This document shows positions 1-4,690 of a stretch of 21,006 nt of DNA, in pieces (position 1 is the stretch's first letter; each line of letters opens with the position of its first letter). The DNA comes from a virus, in the IMG/VR virus record IMGVR_UViG_3300042549_005146, positions 1-21,006 of that record; one strand, written 5' to 3'. Both the position numbers and the translations under genes were made by a program. Under the pieces are notes generated by a model. That model did not search any database. It was not told the DNA's origin and saw nothing but the letters and a program-made list of their open reading frames with translations.

Positions 1-18
1 TGAGAAATTCAGCCTTCG

Positions 19-29
19 TTTTTTTTTTA
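19..29 (+). terminator. T-run, probable 3' end of a terminator cut by the window edge
   Basis: A run of about ten T follows TTCG near the window start. It is probably the end of a terminator whose stem lies partly outside the window. It is followed by ATGTCGCAGA, which also follows the terminator at 3854-3878. Confidence 0.4.
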
Positions 30-56
30 TGTCGCAGATTTTTTTCCGAAAAGGTC

Positions 57-82
57 GGGTGAAAAAACCACCACCCCTTGTT
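57..82 (+). repeat. GGGTGAAAAA hairpin repeat, copy 1
   Basis: GGGTGAAAAA, six variable bases, then CACCCCTTGTT. The ends can pair as a short stem around an A-rich loop. First of 12 dispersed intergenic copies; it lies between the upstream T-run and the promoter at 109-137. Confidence 0.75.
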
Positions 83-108
83 CCGAATAAAAAAAGTTGC
101 CGACACGC

Positions 109-137
109 TTGACTTTTGATTGGGATTGTGGTTCAAT
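109..137 (+). promoter_or_regulatory. promoter, TTGACT-17-TTCAAT
   Basis: TTGACT (109-114), a 17-base spacer and TTCAAT (132-137), about 20 bases before the ATG at 157. The element lies upstream of the ribosome site, which argues against any start before 157. Confidence 0.65.
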
Positions 138-156
138 AGAAGTGGAGGAGATAAAA

Positions 157-453
157 ATGAAACTAATGACAAAAGAGATTCAAAAGAAATTCGAGACTAA
201 GCCAATTGGTTCGGGCGAATCACTAGGTCTGGATTCCGAAGTGGTAGTGAAGTTCTTTACCCCTTGGGCTAACTGGACTTGGTATGCCACAGAATTTGAT
301 GGCAAAGACGAATTCTTTGGGCTTGTAGATGGATTTGAAAAAGAACTTGGGTATTTCTATCTAAGTGAATTGGAATCCCTCTCTGGACCTTTCGGTATGA
401 AAGTCGAACGAGACCTTCATTTCGGGAACAAAAAACTTTCGGAACTTTACTAA
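157..453 (+). CDS. hypothetical phage protein (98 aa)
   Basis: Open frame with a strong AGTGGAGGAG ribosome site eight bases before ATG 157. The frame can be extended upstream to 97, but that would run through the promoter at 109-137, so 157 is preferred. The product is rich in charged and aromatic residues (FFTPWANWTWYATEF, then DEFFGLVDGFEKELGYFYLSELE), a pattern of short phage proteins built around a beta sheet. No signal peptide, membrane segment or metal motif is visible, and I do not recognise a family. Monocistronic: its own promoter lies before it and another promoter starts 18 bases after its stop. Confidence 0.75.
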   Translation: MKLMTKEIQKKFETKPIGSGESLGLDSEVVVKFFTPWANWTWYATEFDGKDEFFGLVDGFEKELGYFYLSELESLSGPFGMKVERDLHFGNKKLSELY

Positions 454-471
454 AAAAAGTGCCGAATGAAC

Positions 472-500
472 TTGACACCAGTTGCCAAGTTTGGTATCCT
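472..500 (+). promoter_or_regulatory. promoter, TTGACA-17-TATCCT
   Basis: Consensus TTGACA (472-477), a 17-base spacer and TATCCT (495-500). The gene starts at 552 after a leader of about 45 bases ending in AAAGAGGTAGTGAG. Confidence 0.75.
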
Positions 501-551
501 AAAAGAGTGGCAGGAGTTGCCACGAAACGACAAAAAGAAAGAGGTAGTGAG

Positions 552-875
552 ATGTCAAAGACTATCACCCCAACAGAGTTCGGAACTAGCGTTGAAGTTG
601 GATTCGACAAAGAGACACGAAAAGCATTGGCAGATTTTGTCGAGGCTAGTAATGCCGAAAAGATTGCCAAGGAACAGAAGGCTAGTGCCGAAGTTATCTT
701 GCGAGCAAAGTTAGGCGTTCACGAGGTAGCAACAATTGGAGGCGTTCCAGCGTTCAAGATTGCTCACCGAAATCGCACAGACATAAAGCGAGATGTTTTG
801 AAGGATTCGTTCCCAGAAGTCTTTGCCGAGGTCTCATACAGCAATCCTTACGACTTTATCTCGGCTGTAAAGTAG
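552..875 (+). CDS. small protein resembling the C-terminal segment of YqaJ-type phage exonucleases
   Basis: 107 aa from ATG 552, chosen because an upstream extension to 459 would cross the promoter. The N-terminal half is helical and charged (VEVGFDKETRKALADFVEAS, then EKIAKEQKASAEVILRAKLG). The C-terminal half reads EVATIGGVPAFKIAHRNRTD, then LKDSFPEVFAEVS. From memory of the family, this order (LKxxLGxxEVAxxGGxxxxxx, then a D-x-L-pE segment) resembles the tail that follows the nuclease core of some YqaJ exonucleases; no nuclease residues are present here. The product at 3207-3500 is a clear paralogue. The family assignment is tentative; the paralogy is visible directly. The gene ends before two strong hairpins. 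Confidence 0.75.
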   Translation: MSKTITPTEFGTSVEVGFDKETRKALADFVEASNAEKIAKEQKASAEVILRAKLGVHEVATIGGVPAFKIAHRNRTDIKRDVLKDSFPEVFAEVSYSNPYDFISAVK

Positions 876-883
876 AGATAAAA

Positions 884-924
884 GTGGTGGCTAGTTCTTG
901 CCTCTCAATTCTCCTAGCCACCCA
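884..924 (+). terminator. hairpin after the 552-875 gene
   Basis: GTGGCTAG (887-894) pairs with CTAGCCAC (914-921) around a 19-base loop. No T-run follows, so it may act together with the next hairpin. Confidence 0.45.
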
Positions 925-929
925 CCGAG

Positions 930-968
930 ACCCTACCGAAAAATTCCCTCACGAAAATTCGGTAGGGT
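930..968 (+). terminator. perfect 11-bp hairpin
   Basis: ACCCTACCGAA (930-940) pairs perfectly with TTCGGTAGGGT (958-968). The next promoter begins ten bases later. Terminator or processed RNA end; only a weak T-run follows. Confidence 0.55.
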
Positions 969-977
969 TTCCCATTA

Positions 978-999
978 TGTCTGATAGTTGTGATACAAT
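978..999 (+). promoter_or_regulatory. promoter with TGTC element spaced as in PafBC promoters (weak match)
   Basis: TGTCTGAT (978-985), eight bases, then TACAAT (994-999). The TGTC-to--10 spacing equals that of the RecA-independent DNA-damage motif, but the RGTG part does not match. Confidence 0.5.
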
Positions 1000-1020
1000 A
1001 GAACTAGGAGGAAATAAAAA

Positions 1021-1197
1021 ATGCGAAAACTAGACAGAGCAAATAAAGCGAGGCGAGATTTAGAATCTCTGAAACTTGCGATTCTTATGCGTGAACGCAA
1101 TCGTTCGGGTGCTAATGGAACACACGCAGATAAAAGAGAAAAGCGAATCCGAACTCGCCAGTCCAAAAAACTTCAAGCCCTGAAAGACTGGGCTTGA
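1021..1197 (+). CDS. small highly basic protein (58 aa)
   Basis: ATG 1021 follows a near-ideal ribosome site (CTAGGAGGAAATAAAAA). The protein starts MRKLDRANKARRDLE and is full of Arg and Lys, with KREKRIRTRQSKKLQ near the end. It has no cysteines or hydrophobic segment. The charge suggests nucleic acid binding, but no fold is recognisable. It is a single-gene unit between the promoter at 978 and the terminator at 1226. Confidence 0.7.
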   Translation: MRKLDRANKARRDLESLKLAILMRERNRSGANGTHADKREKRIRTRQSKKLQALKDWA

Positions 1198-1204
1198 TTT
1201 TTTT

Positions 1205-1229
1205 ACAGGGGTAGCCCCTTTTTCACCCC
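1205..1229 (-). repeat. GGGTGAAAAA hairpin repeat, copy 2 (reverse)
   Basis: Reads ACAGGGGTAGCCCC, then TTTTTCACCCC on the plus strand, the reverse complement of the family. Its end merges with the terminator hairpin at 1226. Confidence 0.7.
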
Positions 1230-1257
1230 GACATTTCTGTTGGGGCTTTTGTTTTTG
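1226..1257 (+). terminator. terminator of the 1021 gene
   Basis: CCCCGACA pairs with TGTTGGGG around TTTC (one G-T pair), followed by CTTTTGTTTTTG. The left arm shares CACCCC with repeat copy 2. Confidence 0.7.
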
Positions 1258-1297
1258 TTCCGTAAGATAGTGCTGGACTGGGCTGGGCTGGGCTAAA

Positions 1298-1319
1298 TGT
1301 CAGAGGTTGCCGATAGTCT
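1298..1319 (+). promoter_or_regulatory. PafBC-type (RecA-independent DNA damage) promoter
   Basis: TGTCAGAG (1298-1305), N8 GTTGCCGA, TAGTCT (1314-1319). It matches TGTCRGTG-N8-TANNNT at every position but one. A triple GGGCT tandem repeat (1280-1294) lies immediately upstream. Confidence 0.7.
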
Positions 1320-1338
1320 AATAGTGAAGGGAGTTCCA

Positions 1339-1506
1339 ATGAATAAGTATCTGTGCTTTTACAGGAATCGCCAAGTAGAGATTATGGCTGAAAGTTCCGA
1401 GCAAGCAAGGCAAAAGGCTTTGTCGAGATTTCAAAAGAAGGCTGGAGGTCGCAAGGTAAAGCCAAGCGAAGTCTTTGTCGCAGTAGTGAGCCTCGCAAGT
1501 TTGTAA
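1339..1506 (+). CDS. small hypothetical protein (55 aa)
   Basis: Starts at ATG 1339 after GAAGGGAG. The frame is open back to 1297, but that ATG lies inside the PafBC-type promoter, so it cannot be the start of that transcript. The protein reads MNKYLCFYRNRQVEIMAESS, then EQARQKALSRFQKK, and ends in a short beta strand (EVFVAVVSLA). This pattern, a beta strand, then AxSSxxAxxKAxxxF, then V-rich end, recurs in tiny phage proteins of unknown role. Single-gene unit with a strong terminator. Confidence 0.75.
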   Translation: MNKYLCFYRNRQVEIMAESSEQARQKALSRFQKKAGGRKVKPSEVFVAVVSLASL

Positions 1507-1524
1507 AGAATCCGAGCAGTCAGA

Positions 1525-1549
1525 GCCGAGAGAAATCTCGGCTTTTTTC
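1525..1549 (+). terminator. terminator of the 1339 gene
   Basis: GCCGAGA pairs with TCTCGGC around a GAAA-type loop, followed by TTTTTTCTT. A canonical Rho-independent terminator. Confidence 0.85.
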
Positions 1550-1579
1550 TTATGCTGGGAGGGCAGAAGTTCGTTTGGT

Positions 1580-1606
1580 GGGGTGAAAAAAGTAGCACCC
1601 CTTGTT
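1580..1606 (+). repeat. GGGTGAAAAA hairpin repeat, copy 3
   Basis: GGGGTGAAAAAAGTAG then CACCCCTTGTT; GGGGTG and CACCCC form a perfect 6-bp stem. It lies between the terminator at 1525 and the promoter at 1665. Confidence 0.75.
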
Positions 1607-1664
1607 TTTGGCTTTGCCGAGACTTTTGCCGAAAAAAGATTTTGTAATAAATAGTGTTTTCCTC

Positions 1665-1693
1665 TTGACAAATCACCCTAAAACTGTAATACT
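1665..1693 (+). promoter_or_regulatory. promoter, TTGACA-17-AATACT
   Basis: TTGACA (1665-1670), 17 bases, AATACT (1688-1693), followed by a GTGGAGGAGG ribosome site for the ATG at 1716. Confidence 0.75.
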
Positions 1694-1715
1694 ATAAGTG
1701 GAGGAGGTGATTGAG

Positions 1716-1853
1716 ATGGCAGATTGGTTTTCAGCAGAGGCAATAGCCGAGCGTAAGGCTCTTTACGAGGCGAAGGTTGCTCGCGACAAGAAGGCAGAGG
1801 AAGTTCGAGAGAAGTTCTTTGGTGTGTTCAAAAAAGTTTTCAAGTTCGCTTAG
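1716..1853 (+). CDS. very small basic helical protein (45 aa)
   Basis: ATG 1716 follows a very strong GGAGGAGGTGATTGAG ribosome site. The protein begins MADWFSAEAIAERKALYEAK, continues as one long charged helix, and ends with FFGVFKKVFKFA, which would form an amphipathic basic helix. No family recognised. The amphipathic tail could touch a membrane or nucleic acid, but that is inference only. The strong promoter and ribosome site argue that it is expressed despite its size. Confidence 0.7.
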   Translation: MADWFSAEAIAERKALYEAKVARDKKAEEVREKFFGVFKKVFKFA

Positions 1854-1860
1854 ATTCAAA

Positions 1861-1882
1861 TGTCGGTGGTTGCCGATAGTCT
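1861..1882 (+). promoter_or_regulatory. PafBC-type promoter, perfect match
   Basis: TGTCGGTG (1861-1868), N8 GTTGCCGA, TAGTCT (1877-1882). It fits the mycobacterial RecA-NDp motif TGTCRGTG-N8-TANNNT at all defined positions and lies 24 bases before the ATG at 1906. Confidence 0.8.
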
Positions 1883-1905
1883 AAAAATGAAAGAGAGGAA
1901 AACAA

Positions 1906-2073
1906 ATGGAAAGTTATTCAGTTCGAGTTTGGATTGCCAACGAGGATAACAGGGTAGATAAGATTCTGTTGAAAATGAAAAGTTGGGAATCTGCCATTGC
2001 TTTTGTTCAGAGATTCAACGCTGATGAAATGAACAAAGAGGCAAAACTGTTTGCCTTCGTGGAGGCAGAGTAA
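1906..2073 (+). CDS. small hypothetical protein (55 aa)
   Basis: ATG 1906 follows AAGAGAGGAAAACAA. The sequence (MESYSVRVWIANEDNRVDKI, then SWESAIAFVQRFNAD, then KLFAFVEAE) suggests strand-helix-strand, the common layout of tiny phage accessory proteins. No active-site or metal motif is visible. It is a single gene between two PafBC-type promoters, so it may be transcribed both from 1861 and by readthrough. No function can be assigned. Confidence 0.7.
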   Translation: MESYSVRVWIANEDNRVDKILLKMKSWESAIAFVQRFNADEMNKEAKLFAFVEAE

Positions 2074-2080
2074 ATCTAAA

Positions 2081-2102
2081 TGTCGGTGGTTGCCGATAAT
2101 CT
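2081..2102 (+). promoter_or_regulatory. PafBC-type promoter, perfect match
   Basis: TGTCGGTG (2081-2088), N8 GTTGCCGA, TAATCT (2097-2102). It is identical to the promoter at 1861 over 20 of 22 positions or better, including the non-conserved spacer, which suggests recent duplication. Confidence 0.8.
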
Positions 2103-2128
2103 AAAATTGTAAAGAGAGAGGAATCAAA

Positions 2129-2344
2129 ATGGCTAGACCAAGTGTGAAGTTAGTTCGAGACTGGCAGGTAGTTTATTCAAGTGCCGAAGTCGAAGTTGGA
2201 GTAGGTAGTGCTGTGTTTCATTGCGACTACTGGTATGTGATAGATAAGAAGTCTAAAAAGAAAAAGTATTTCTACGGAGAAATGGCTCATTCAGACGCTC
2301 GGAGAATCGCAAGCGACTTTGACTTTGGGGCGTGGAGAATCTAA
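2129..2344 (+). CDS. small hypothetical protein (71 aa)
   Basis: ATG 2129 follows AAAGAGAGAGGAATCAAA. The protein has a strand-rich start (VKLVRDWQVVYSSAEVEVG), an aromatic centre (FHCDYWYVIDKKSKKKKYFY) and an acidic end with ARRIASDFDFGAWRI. Its stop overlaps the ATG of the next gene (TAATG), so the two are probably translationally coupled. First gene of a four-gene unit driven by the PafBC-type promoter at 2081. No recognised family. Confidence 0.75.
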   Translation: MARPSVKLVRDWQVVYSSAEVEVGVGSAVFHCDYWYVIDKKSKKKKYFYGEMAHSDARRIASDFDFGAWRI

Positions 2345-2550
2345 TGTTCCAAGAGCGTAAGGGCGACCAAGAGCGAGCAGAAATGTTTGCTCTTGGATTA
2401 CTCAAAGATGAATTTTCGGAACTCACTTTAGTTCCGTGTCGCAATAAAGTATTCTGCCGAACTCACGGAACTTTTTGGATTAGAAAAAAGTTTTGGATAC
2501 GGGGAATAAATCCTAAACAAAAACTGTTGTATCTAATGAGGAGGAAATAA
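2344..2550 (+). CDS. small hypothetical protein with CxnCxxH (68 aa)
   Basis: Starts at ATG 2344, sharing TAATG with the previous stop, with GGGGCGTGGAG as ribosome site inside the upstream gene. The frame is open a little further upstream, but the coupled start has the better ribosome site. The protein contains ALGLLKDEFSELTLVPCRNK, then VFCRTHGTFWIRKKF. The C-x5-C-x2-H cluster could bind a metal but is incomplete for a zinc ribbon. The C-terminus is strongly basic. No family recognised. Confidence 0.7.
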   Translation: MFQERKGDQERAEMFALGLLKDEFSELTLVPCRNKVFCRTHGTFWIRKKFWIRGINPKQKLLYLMRRK

Positions 2551-2552
2551 AA

Positions 2553-2699
2553 ATGGCGTATGAAAATCCAATCGACCCAAAAGTAAATCTAAAGACACAA
2601 GAAGGAATCCGAGAATTCTTGGAGTGGATTTACGACCCCGAAGTTGATAAAGCGTTTGAAAAGTTCAACAAGGAAAATGGAGATAGCAATGAGGAATAA
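2553..2699 (+). CDS. small acidic protein (48 aa)
   Basis: ATG 2553 follows AATGAGGAGGAAATAAAA, an excellent ribosome site. The protein is short and acidic (MAYENPIDPKVNLKTQEGIR, then EFLEWIYDPEVDKAFEKF). The gene starts two bases after the previous stop and overlaps the next gene by 11 bases, which supports it as a real member of the operon. Function unknown. Confidence 0.65.
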   Translation: MAYENPIDPKVNLKTQEGIREFLEWIYDPEVDKAFEKFNKENGDSNEE

Positions 2700-2850
2700 A
2701 CTAACCCCCGAACGAATTGCCGAACTGGATAAGTTCCAACTAAACAAGACCTTTGAGTTGATTAGGTTTGGTATGTTGGTTGGAATTATTCCGTGGCAGA
2801 ATCGCATAACTATCACTCGCAAGGTTCGCAGATTGAAATCTGAAATCTAG
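2689..2850 (+). CDS. small basic helical protein (53 aa)
   Basis: ATG 2689 lies inside the end of the previous gene, after AAATGGAGATAGCA. An upstream in-frame ATG at 2644 is deep inside that gene and lacks a ribosome site. The protein is LTPERIAELDKFQLNKTFEL, then IRFGMLVGIIPWQNR, and ends ITITRKVRRLKSEI, giving a short hydrophobic patch and a basic tail. Last gene of the 2129-2850 unit, followed by a clear terminator. No known family. Confidence 0.65.
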   Translation: MRNKLTPERIAELDKFQLNKTFELIRFGMLVGIIPWQNRITITRKVRRLKSEI

Positions 2851-2866
2851 AATCTAAAATCTAAAA
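2834..2866. repeat. short tandem AAATCT-like repeat
   Basis: Four to five imperfect copies of AAATCT at the end of the operon, partly coding, just before the terminator. Probably slippage; no function proposed. Confidence 0.5.
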
Positions 2867-2872
2867 CATAAG

Positions 2873-2899
2873 AATCCCAAGTTCGCTTGGGATTTTTTT
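2873..2899 (+). terminator. terminator of the 2129-2850 operon
   Basis: ATCCCAAG pairs with CTTGGGAT around TTCG, followed by seven T. A canonical intrinsic terminator. Confidence 0.9.
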
Positions 2900-2908
2900 G
2901 TATCCGAC

Positions 2909-2936
2909 TTGACAAATAAAAGTTTTCTTGTATAAA
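2909..2936 (+). promoter_or_regulatory. strong promoter with no gene directly after it
   Basis: TTGACA (2909-2914), 16 bases, TATAAA (2931-2936). The next gene starts at 3207, so transcription from here would first produce about 265 bases of non-coding leader containing two GGGTGAAAAA hairpins. Confidence 0.65.
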
Positions 2937-2946
2937 TAAAAATGTC

Positions 2947-2970
2947 GGGTGAAAAACTAGCCACCCCTGT
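2947..2970 (+). repeat. GGGTGAAAAA hairpin repeat, copy 4
   Basis: GGGTGAAAAACTAGCC then ACCCCTGT, preceded by AATGTC. It is in tandem with copy 5, two bases downstream. Confidence 0.75.
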
Positions 2971-2971
2971 A

Positions 2972-3000
2972 AGTGTGAAAAACCAGCCGCCCCTGTTGTT
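2972..3000 (+). repeat. GGGTGAAAAA hairpin repeat, copy 5 (degenerate start)
   Basis: AGTGTGAAAAACCAGCC then GCCCCTGTTGTT. The 3' half matches copy 6 exactly; the GGG of the left arm is changed. The only tandem pair in the window. Confidence 0.7.
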
Positions 3001-3066
3001 TGCCTGGCTGACTGCCGTTTGCGTTTATCACATAAGCCTTATGTTCCAGTTTTGATGAGCCGAAAA

Positions 3067-3088
3067 TGTCAGGGGTCTATGGTAAGAG
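3067..3088 (+). promoter_or_regulatory. degenerate PafBC-type site
   Basis: TGTCAGGG, N8 GTCTATGG, TAAGAG. The last T of TANNNT is missing. N8 plus TAAG is shared with a minus-strand site at 13026-13047, so these form a subclass. Confidence 0.45.
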
Positions 3089-3149
3089 ATTGCCGATTTC
3101 TCTGTTATGAAACTGTTATAATAAACTTTCATAATTTATTCAAATAACC

Positions 3150-3177
3150 TTGCTATGTCAGTCCACCCTGCTATACT
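3150..3177 (+). promoter_or_regulatory. promoter TTGCTA-16-TATACT with TGTC element
   Basis: TTGCTA (3150-3155), 16 bases, TATACT (3172-3177) with extended TGC. TGTCAGTC starts at 3156 and ends exactly eight bases before TATACT, so it may be a hybrid of a standard and a PafBC-type promoter. Confidence 0.7.
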
Positions 3178-3206
3178 AAAGATGTGAGGGAAAGAGAGGT
3201 GATGTT

Positions 3207-3500
3207 ATGAGTGAGTTTGTTGAGGTCGGCTTCAATGCCGAAGTTCGCAAGGCTCTTGCTGATTTTGTTGCTGGCAAGCAACTAGAGGCAGAGGGCAAGG
3301 CGAAAAAGGCAGAGGCAGAGGTTATCCTTCGTTCTGCTCTTGGTGAGGCAAAGGTCGCCAAGATTGGTGGTTCTGTTGCTTTCAAGTTGGTAAATGGTTC
3401 TAATCGTTCTGCTGATTTGAAATCTCTTGCCGAGAACTTTCCAGAGGCGTATGAGGCAGTAGTTCGTGTTGCCAATTATGACTTCGTTCGGGCTGTCTAA
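3207..3500 (+). CDS. paralogue of the 552-875 protein (YqaJ C-terminal-like)
   Basis: ATG 3207 follows GAAAGAGAGGTGATGTT. The 97-aa protein aligns along its length with the product of 552-875: VEVGFNAEVRKALADFV, then AEAEVILRSALGEAKVAKIG, then a FPEAYEAVVRVANYDFVRAV end. The shared blocks are VEVGF, RKALADFV, AEVILR, LG, VA-IGG, FK, and NYDF or NPYDF near the C-terminus. This copy lacks the first ten residues of the other. Resemblance to the tail of YqaJ-type exonucleases is from memory and weak. G+T-rich codon choice here differs slightly from the first paralogue. Single-gene unit. Confidence 0.8.
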   Translation: MSEFVEVGFNAEVRKALADFVAGKQLEAEGKAKKAEAEVILRSALGEAKVAKIGGSVAFKLVNGSNRSADLKSLAENFPEAYEAVVRVANYDFVRAV

Positions 3501-3510
3501 GTTCGTTCCC

Positions 3511-3541
3511 CGATTCCCCAGCCGAGAGGCTGGGGGATTCC
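3511..3541 (+). terminator. strong hairpin after the 3207 gene
   Basis: CCCCAGCC (3516-3523) pairs with GGCTGGGG (3528-3535) around GAGA. No T-run follows, and the next promoter starts four bases later, so it may be an insulator or RNA end rather than a classical terminator. Confidence 0.6.
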
Positions 3542-3544
3542 AAA

Positions 3545-3566
3545 TGTCAGTGGTGGCTGTTAGTAT
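3545..3566 (+). promoter_or_regulatory. PafBC-type promoter, perfect match
   Basis: TGTCAGTG (3545-3552), N8 GTGGCTGT, TAGTAT (3561-3566). All defined positions of TGTCRGTG-N8-TANNNT match. Drives the gene at 3592. Confidence 0.8.
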
Positions 3567-3591
3567 AAAAGAGTAGAGAGAGGAGATTCAA

Positions 3592-3801
3592 ATGGCTAAG
3601 GTCAATTATGTTTATGTGTTTGATTGTGTTGAGTGCTACGGATTCTATGGAGAGCAAAGTTTGACAAAGGAGGGCAAGTTGGTTTGTCCGAATTGCTTAG
3701 GTGAGCAATGGAAGGATTCTCCGTATGTCGAGAAGGTCAGGGTTCTCTATCAGGTTAGACCATTTCAACCAGCAGAACTTGAGGGGGGCTGGGTGATGTA
3801 A
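3592..3801 (+). CDS. small zinc-ribbon protein (69 aa)
   Basis: ATG 3592 follows AGAGAGAGGAGATTCAA. Two cysteine pairs, CVEC near residue 12 and CPNC near residue 32, are spaced as in a zinc ribbon; such folds in small phage proteins commonly bind DNA, RNA or polymerase. The rest is beta-rich with VEKVRVLYQVRPFQP. Metal binding is inferred from the spacing; the partner is unknown. Its transcription from a PafBC-type promoter links it to possible damage-induced expression. Confidence 0.75.
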   Translation: MAKVNYVYVFDCVECYGFYGEQSLTKEGKLVCPNCLGEQWKDSPYVEKVRVLYQVRPFQPAELEGGWVM

Positions 3802-3814
3802 TCCAGTCCACCAA

Positions 3815-3836
3815 TGTCAGAGGTCGCTGATAGAAT
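3815..3836 (+). promoter_or_regulatory. PafBC-type promoter with no gene (orphan)
   Basis: TGTCAGAG (3815-3822), N8 GTCGCTGA, TAGAAT (3831-3836), followed by CTGGAGAGAGA, which looks like a ribosome site, and then directly by a terminator. No open frame lies between, as if a gene cassette had been lost. Confidence 0.65.
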
Positions 3837-3853
3837 AAAACTGGAGAGAGACT

Positions 3854-3878
3854 CCGTGCGAAAGCACGGGGTTTTTTT
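3854..3878 (+). terminator. terminator directly after the orphan promoter
   Basis: CCGTGC pairs with GCACGG around GAAA, followed by GG and seven T. Transcripts from 3815 would end after roughly 35 bases. Confidence 0.9.
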
Positions 3879-3907
3879 ATGTCGCAGAAAAAAATTCTGG
3901 TTTTGCT

Positions 3908-3935
3908 GGGTGAAAAAAGAGCCGCCCCTGTTGTT
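3908..3935 (+). repeat. GGGTGAAAAA hairpin repeat, copy 6
   Basis: GGGTGAAAAAAGAGCC then GCCCCTGTTGTT, placed between the terminator at 3854 and the promoter at 3969. It shares the upstream ATGTCGCAGA with copy 1. Confidence 0.75.
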
Positions 3936-3968
3936 CCAAAAGATTTTCAAGAAACTTTCGGATTGGGG

Positions 3969-3996
3969 TTGTTTTGTCTGACTAACCTGCTATACT
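3969..3996 (+). promoter_or_regulatory. promoter TTGTTT-16-TATACT with TGTC element
   Basis: TATACT (3991-3996) with extended TGC; a weak TTGTTT at -35. TGTCTGAC (3975-3982) lies exactly eight bases before the -10, the PafBC spacing. Confidence 0.65.
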
Positions 3997-4020
3997 AGAA
4001 ATGTAAGAGAGAGGAAAAAA

Positions 4021-4488
4021 ATGGCAGTTTCAATTTGGTATCGAGAAGATGTTTCAGAACAAGAGTGGGCAGACTACGCTAACGCTTGCGAGAAGAGGGT
4101 CGAAGAAATTTACGAGGACAAGCACCGAATCCTTCAAGATGACGGATACGCCTTCTATCACGAACAAATGGCTAGTAGCAAGAGGCGTGAGGCTGACTTG
4201 GCACGAAACCACGGAATAGACTACGAGGTCGGCTTAGTGGACTTAGAGGGCAACTTGGTCGAGGCTAAAATGGTCGAAGGCAAGTATGGTTCAGTCTGGC
4301 GAGTTCAGGTTGGCGAAGGGGTCGAGTGGGTCAATGTCTCACAGGCACAAAAGTTAGAACGCAGACAGGCTTTCTATCGTAGCAAGGGCTACCAGTTAGC
4401 AAATGTTTTCTATCACTTCGCAGAAGGTAAGCACGGATTCTATCCAATCAAACAGCGTGGAGTGGTCGAGGTTCAGATTATTTCGTAG
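4021..4488 (+). CDS. hypothetical phage protein (155 aa)
   Basis: ATG 4021 follows AAGAGAGAGGAAAAAA. The N-terminal third is helical and charged (SEQEWADYANACEKRVEEIY, then YHEQMASSKRREADLARNHG). The central part looks beta-rich (YEVGLVDLEGNLVEAKMVEG, then GSVWRVQ). The end contains WVNVSQAQKLERRQAFYRSK then GYQLANVFYHFAEGKHGFYP. I recall similar N/S-A-x-K, FYxxKGY patterns in actinophage hypothetical proteins but know no function. Single-gene unit with its own promoter and a terminator. Confidence 0.85.
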   Translation: MAVSIWYREDVSEQEWADYANACEKRVEEIYEDKHRILQDDGYAFYHEQMASSKRREADLARNHGIDYEVGLVDLEGNLVEAKMVEGKYGSVWRVQVGEGVEWVNVSQAQKLERRQAFYRSKGYQLANVFYHFAEGKHGFYPIKQRGVVEVQIIS

Positions 4489-4497
4489 TTCAAAAAT

Positions 4498-4519
4498 TAC
4501 ATAACACATACCACCGACA
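4498..4519 (-). promoter_or_regulatory. minus-strand PafBC-like site inside a terminator
   Basis: CACCGACA (4512-4519) on the plus strand is TGTCGGTG on the minus strand; eight bases on comes TATGTA. It forms the left arm of the terminator hairpin, so the match may partly reflect that role. Confidence 0.35.
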
Positions 4520-4540
4520 TTGCGTTCGGTGGTATTTTTT
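4509..4540 (+). terminator. terminator of the 4021 gene
   Basis: ATACCACCGA pairs with TCGGTGGTAT around a short loop, followed by TTTTTT. The stem sequence is the same TGTCGGTGGT word used in the promoters. Confidence 0.85.
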
Positions 4541-4565
4541 ACAGGGGTATAGGTTTTTTCACCCC
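4541..4565 (-). repeat. GGGTGAAAAA hairpin repeat, copy 7 (reverse)
   Basis: ACAGGGGTATAGG then TTTTTTCACCCC, directly after the terminator T-run. Confidence 0.75.
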
Positions 4566-4639
4566 ATCTTTTTTTATTTACCCACACTCTAGCAAATTTG
4601 TCAAGCACGGAAATAAATAAAAATAATTGTCTTTTATGC

Positions 4640-4667
4640 TTGCTTTCTCTCTAATCTTTGGTATACT
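4640..4667 (+). promoter_or_regulatory. promoter TTGCTT-16-TATACT
   Basis: TTGCTT (4640-4645), 16 bases, TATACT (4662-4667), about 24 bases before the ATG at 4691. Confidence 0.7.
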
Positions 4668-4690
4668 GAAATTGAAAGAGAGGAAAAAAA

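Larger units (their letters stand above)
2851..3206. other. 356-base gene-free stretch
   Basis: It contains, in order: a terminator (2873), a strong promoter (2909), tandem hairpin repeats (2947-3000), a degenerate PafBC-type site (3067-3088), an extended -10 element TGTTATAAT (about 3111-3119) and the promoter for the gene at 3207. No convincing open frame is seen. It may encode a small RNA or a long regulated leader. Confidence 0.6.
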
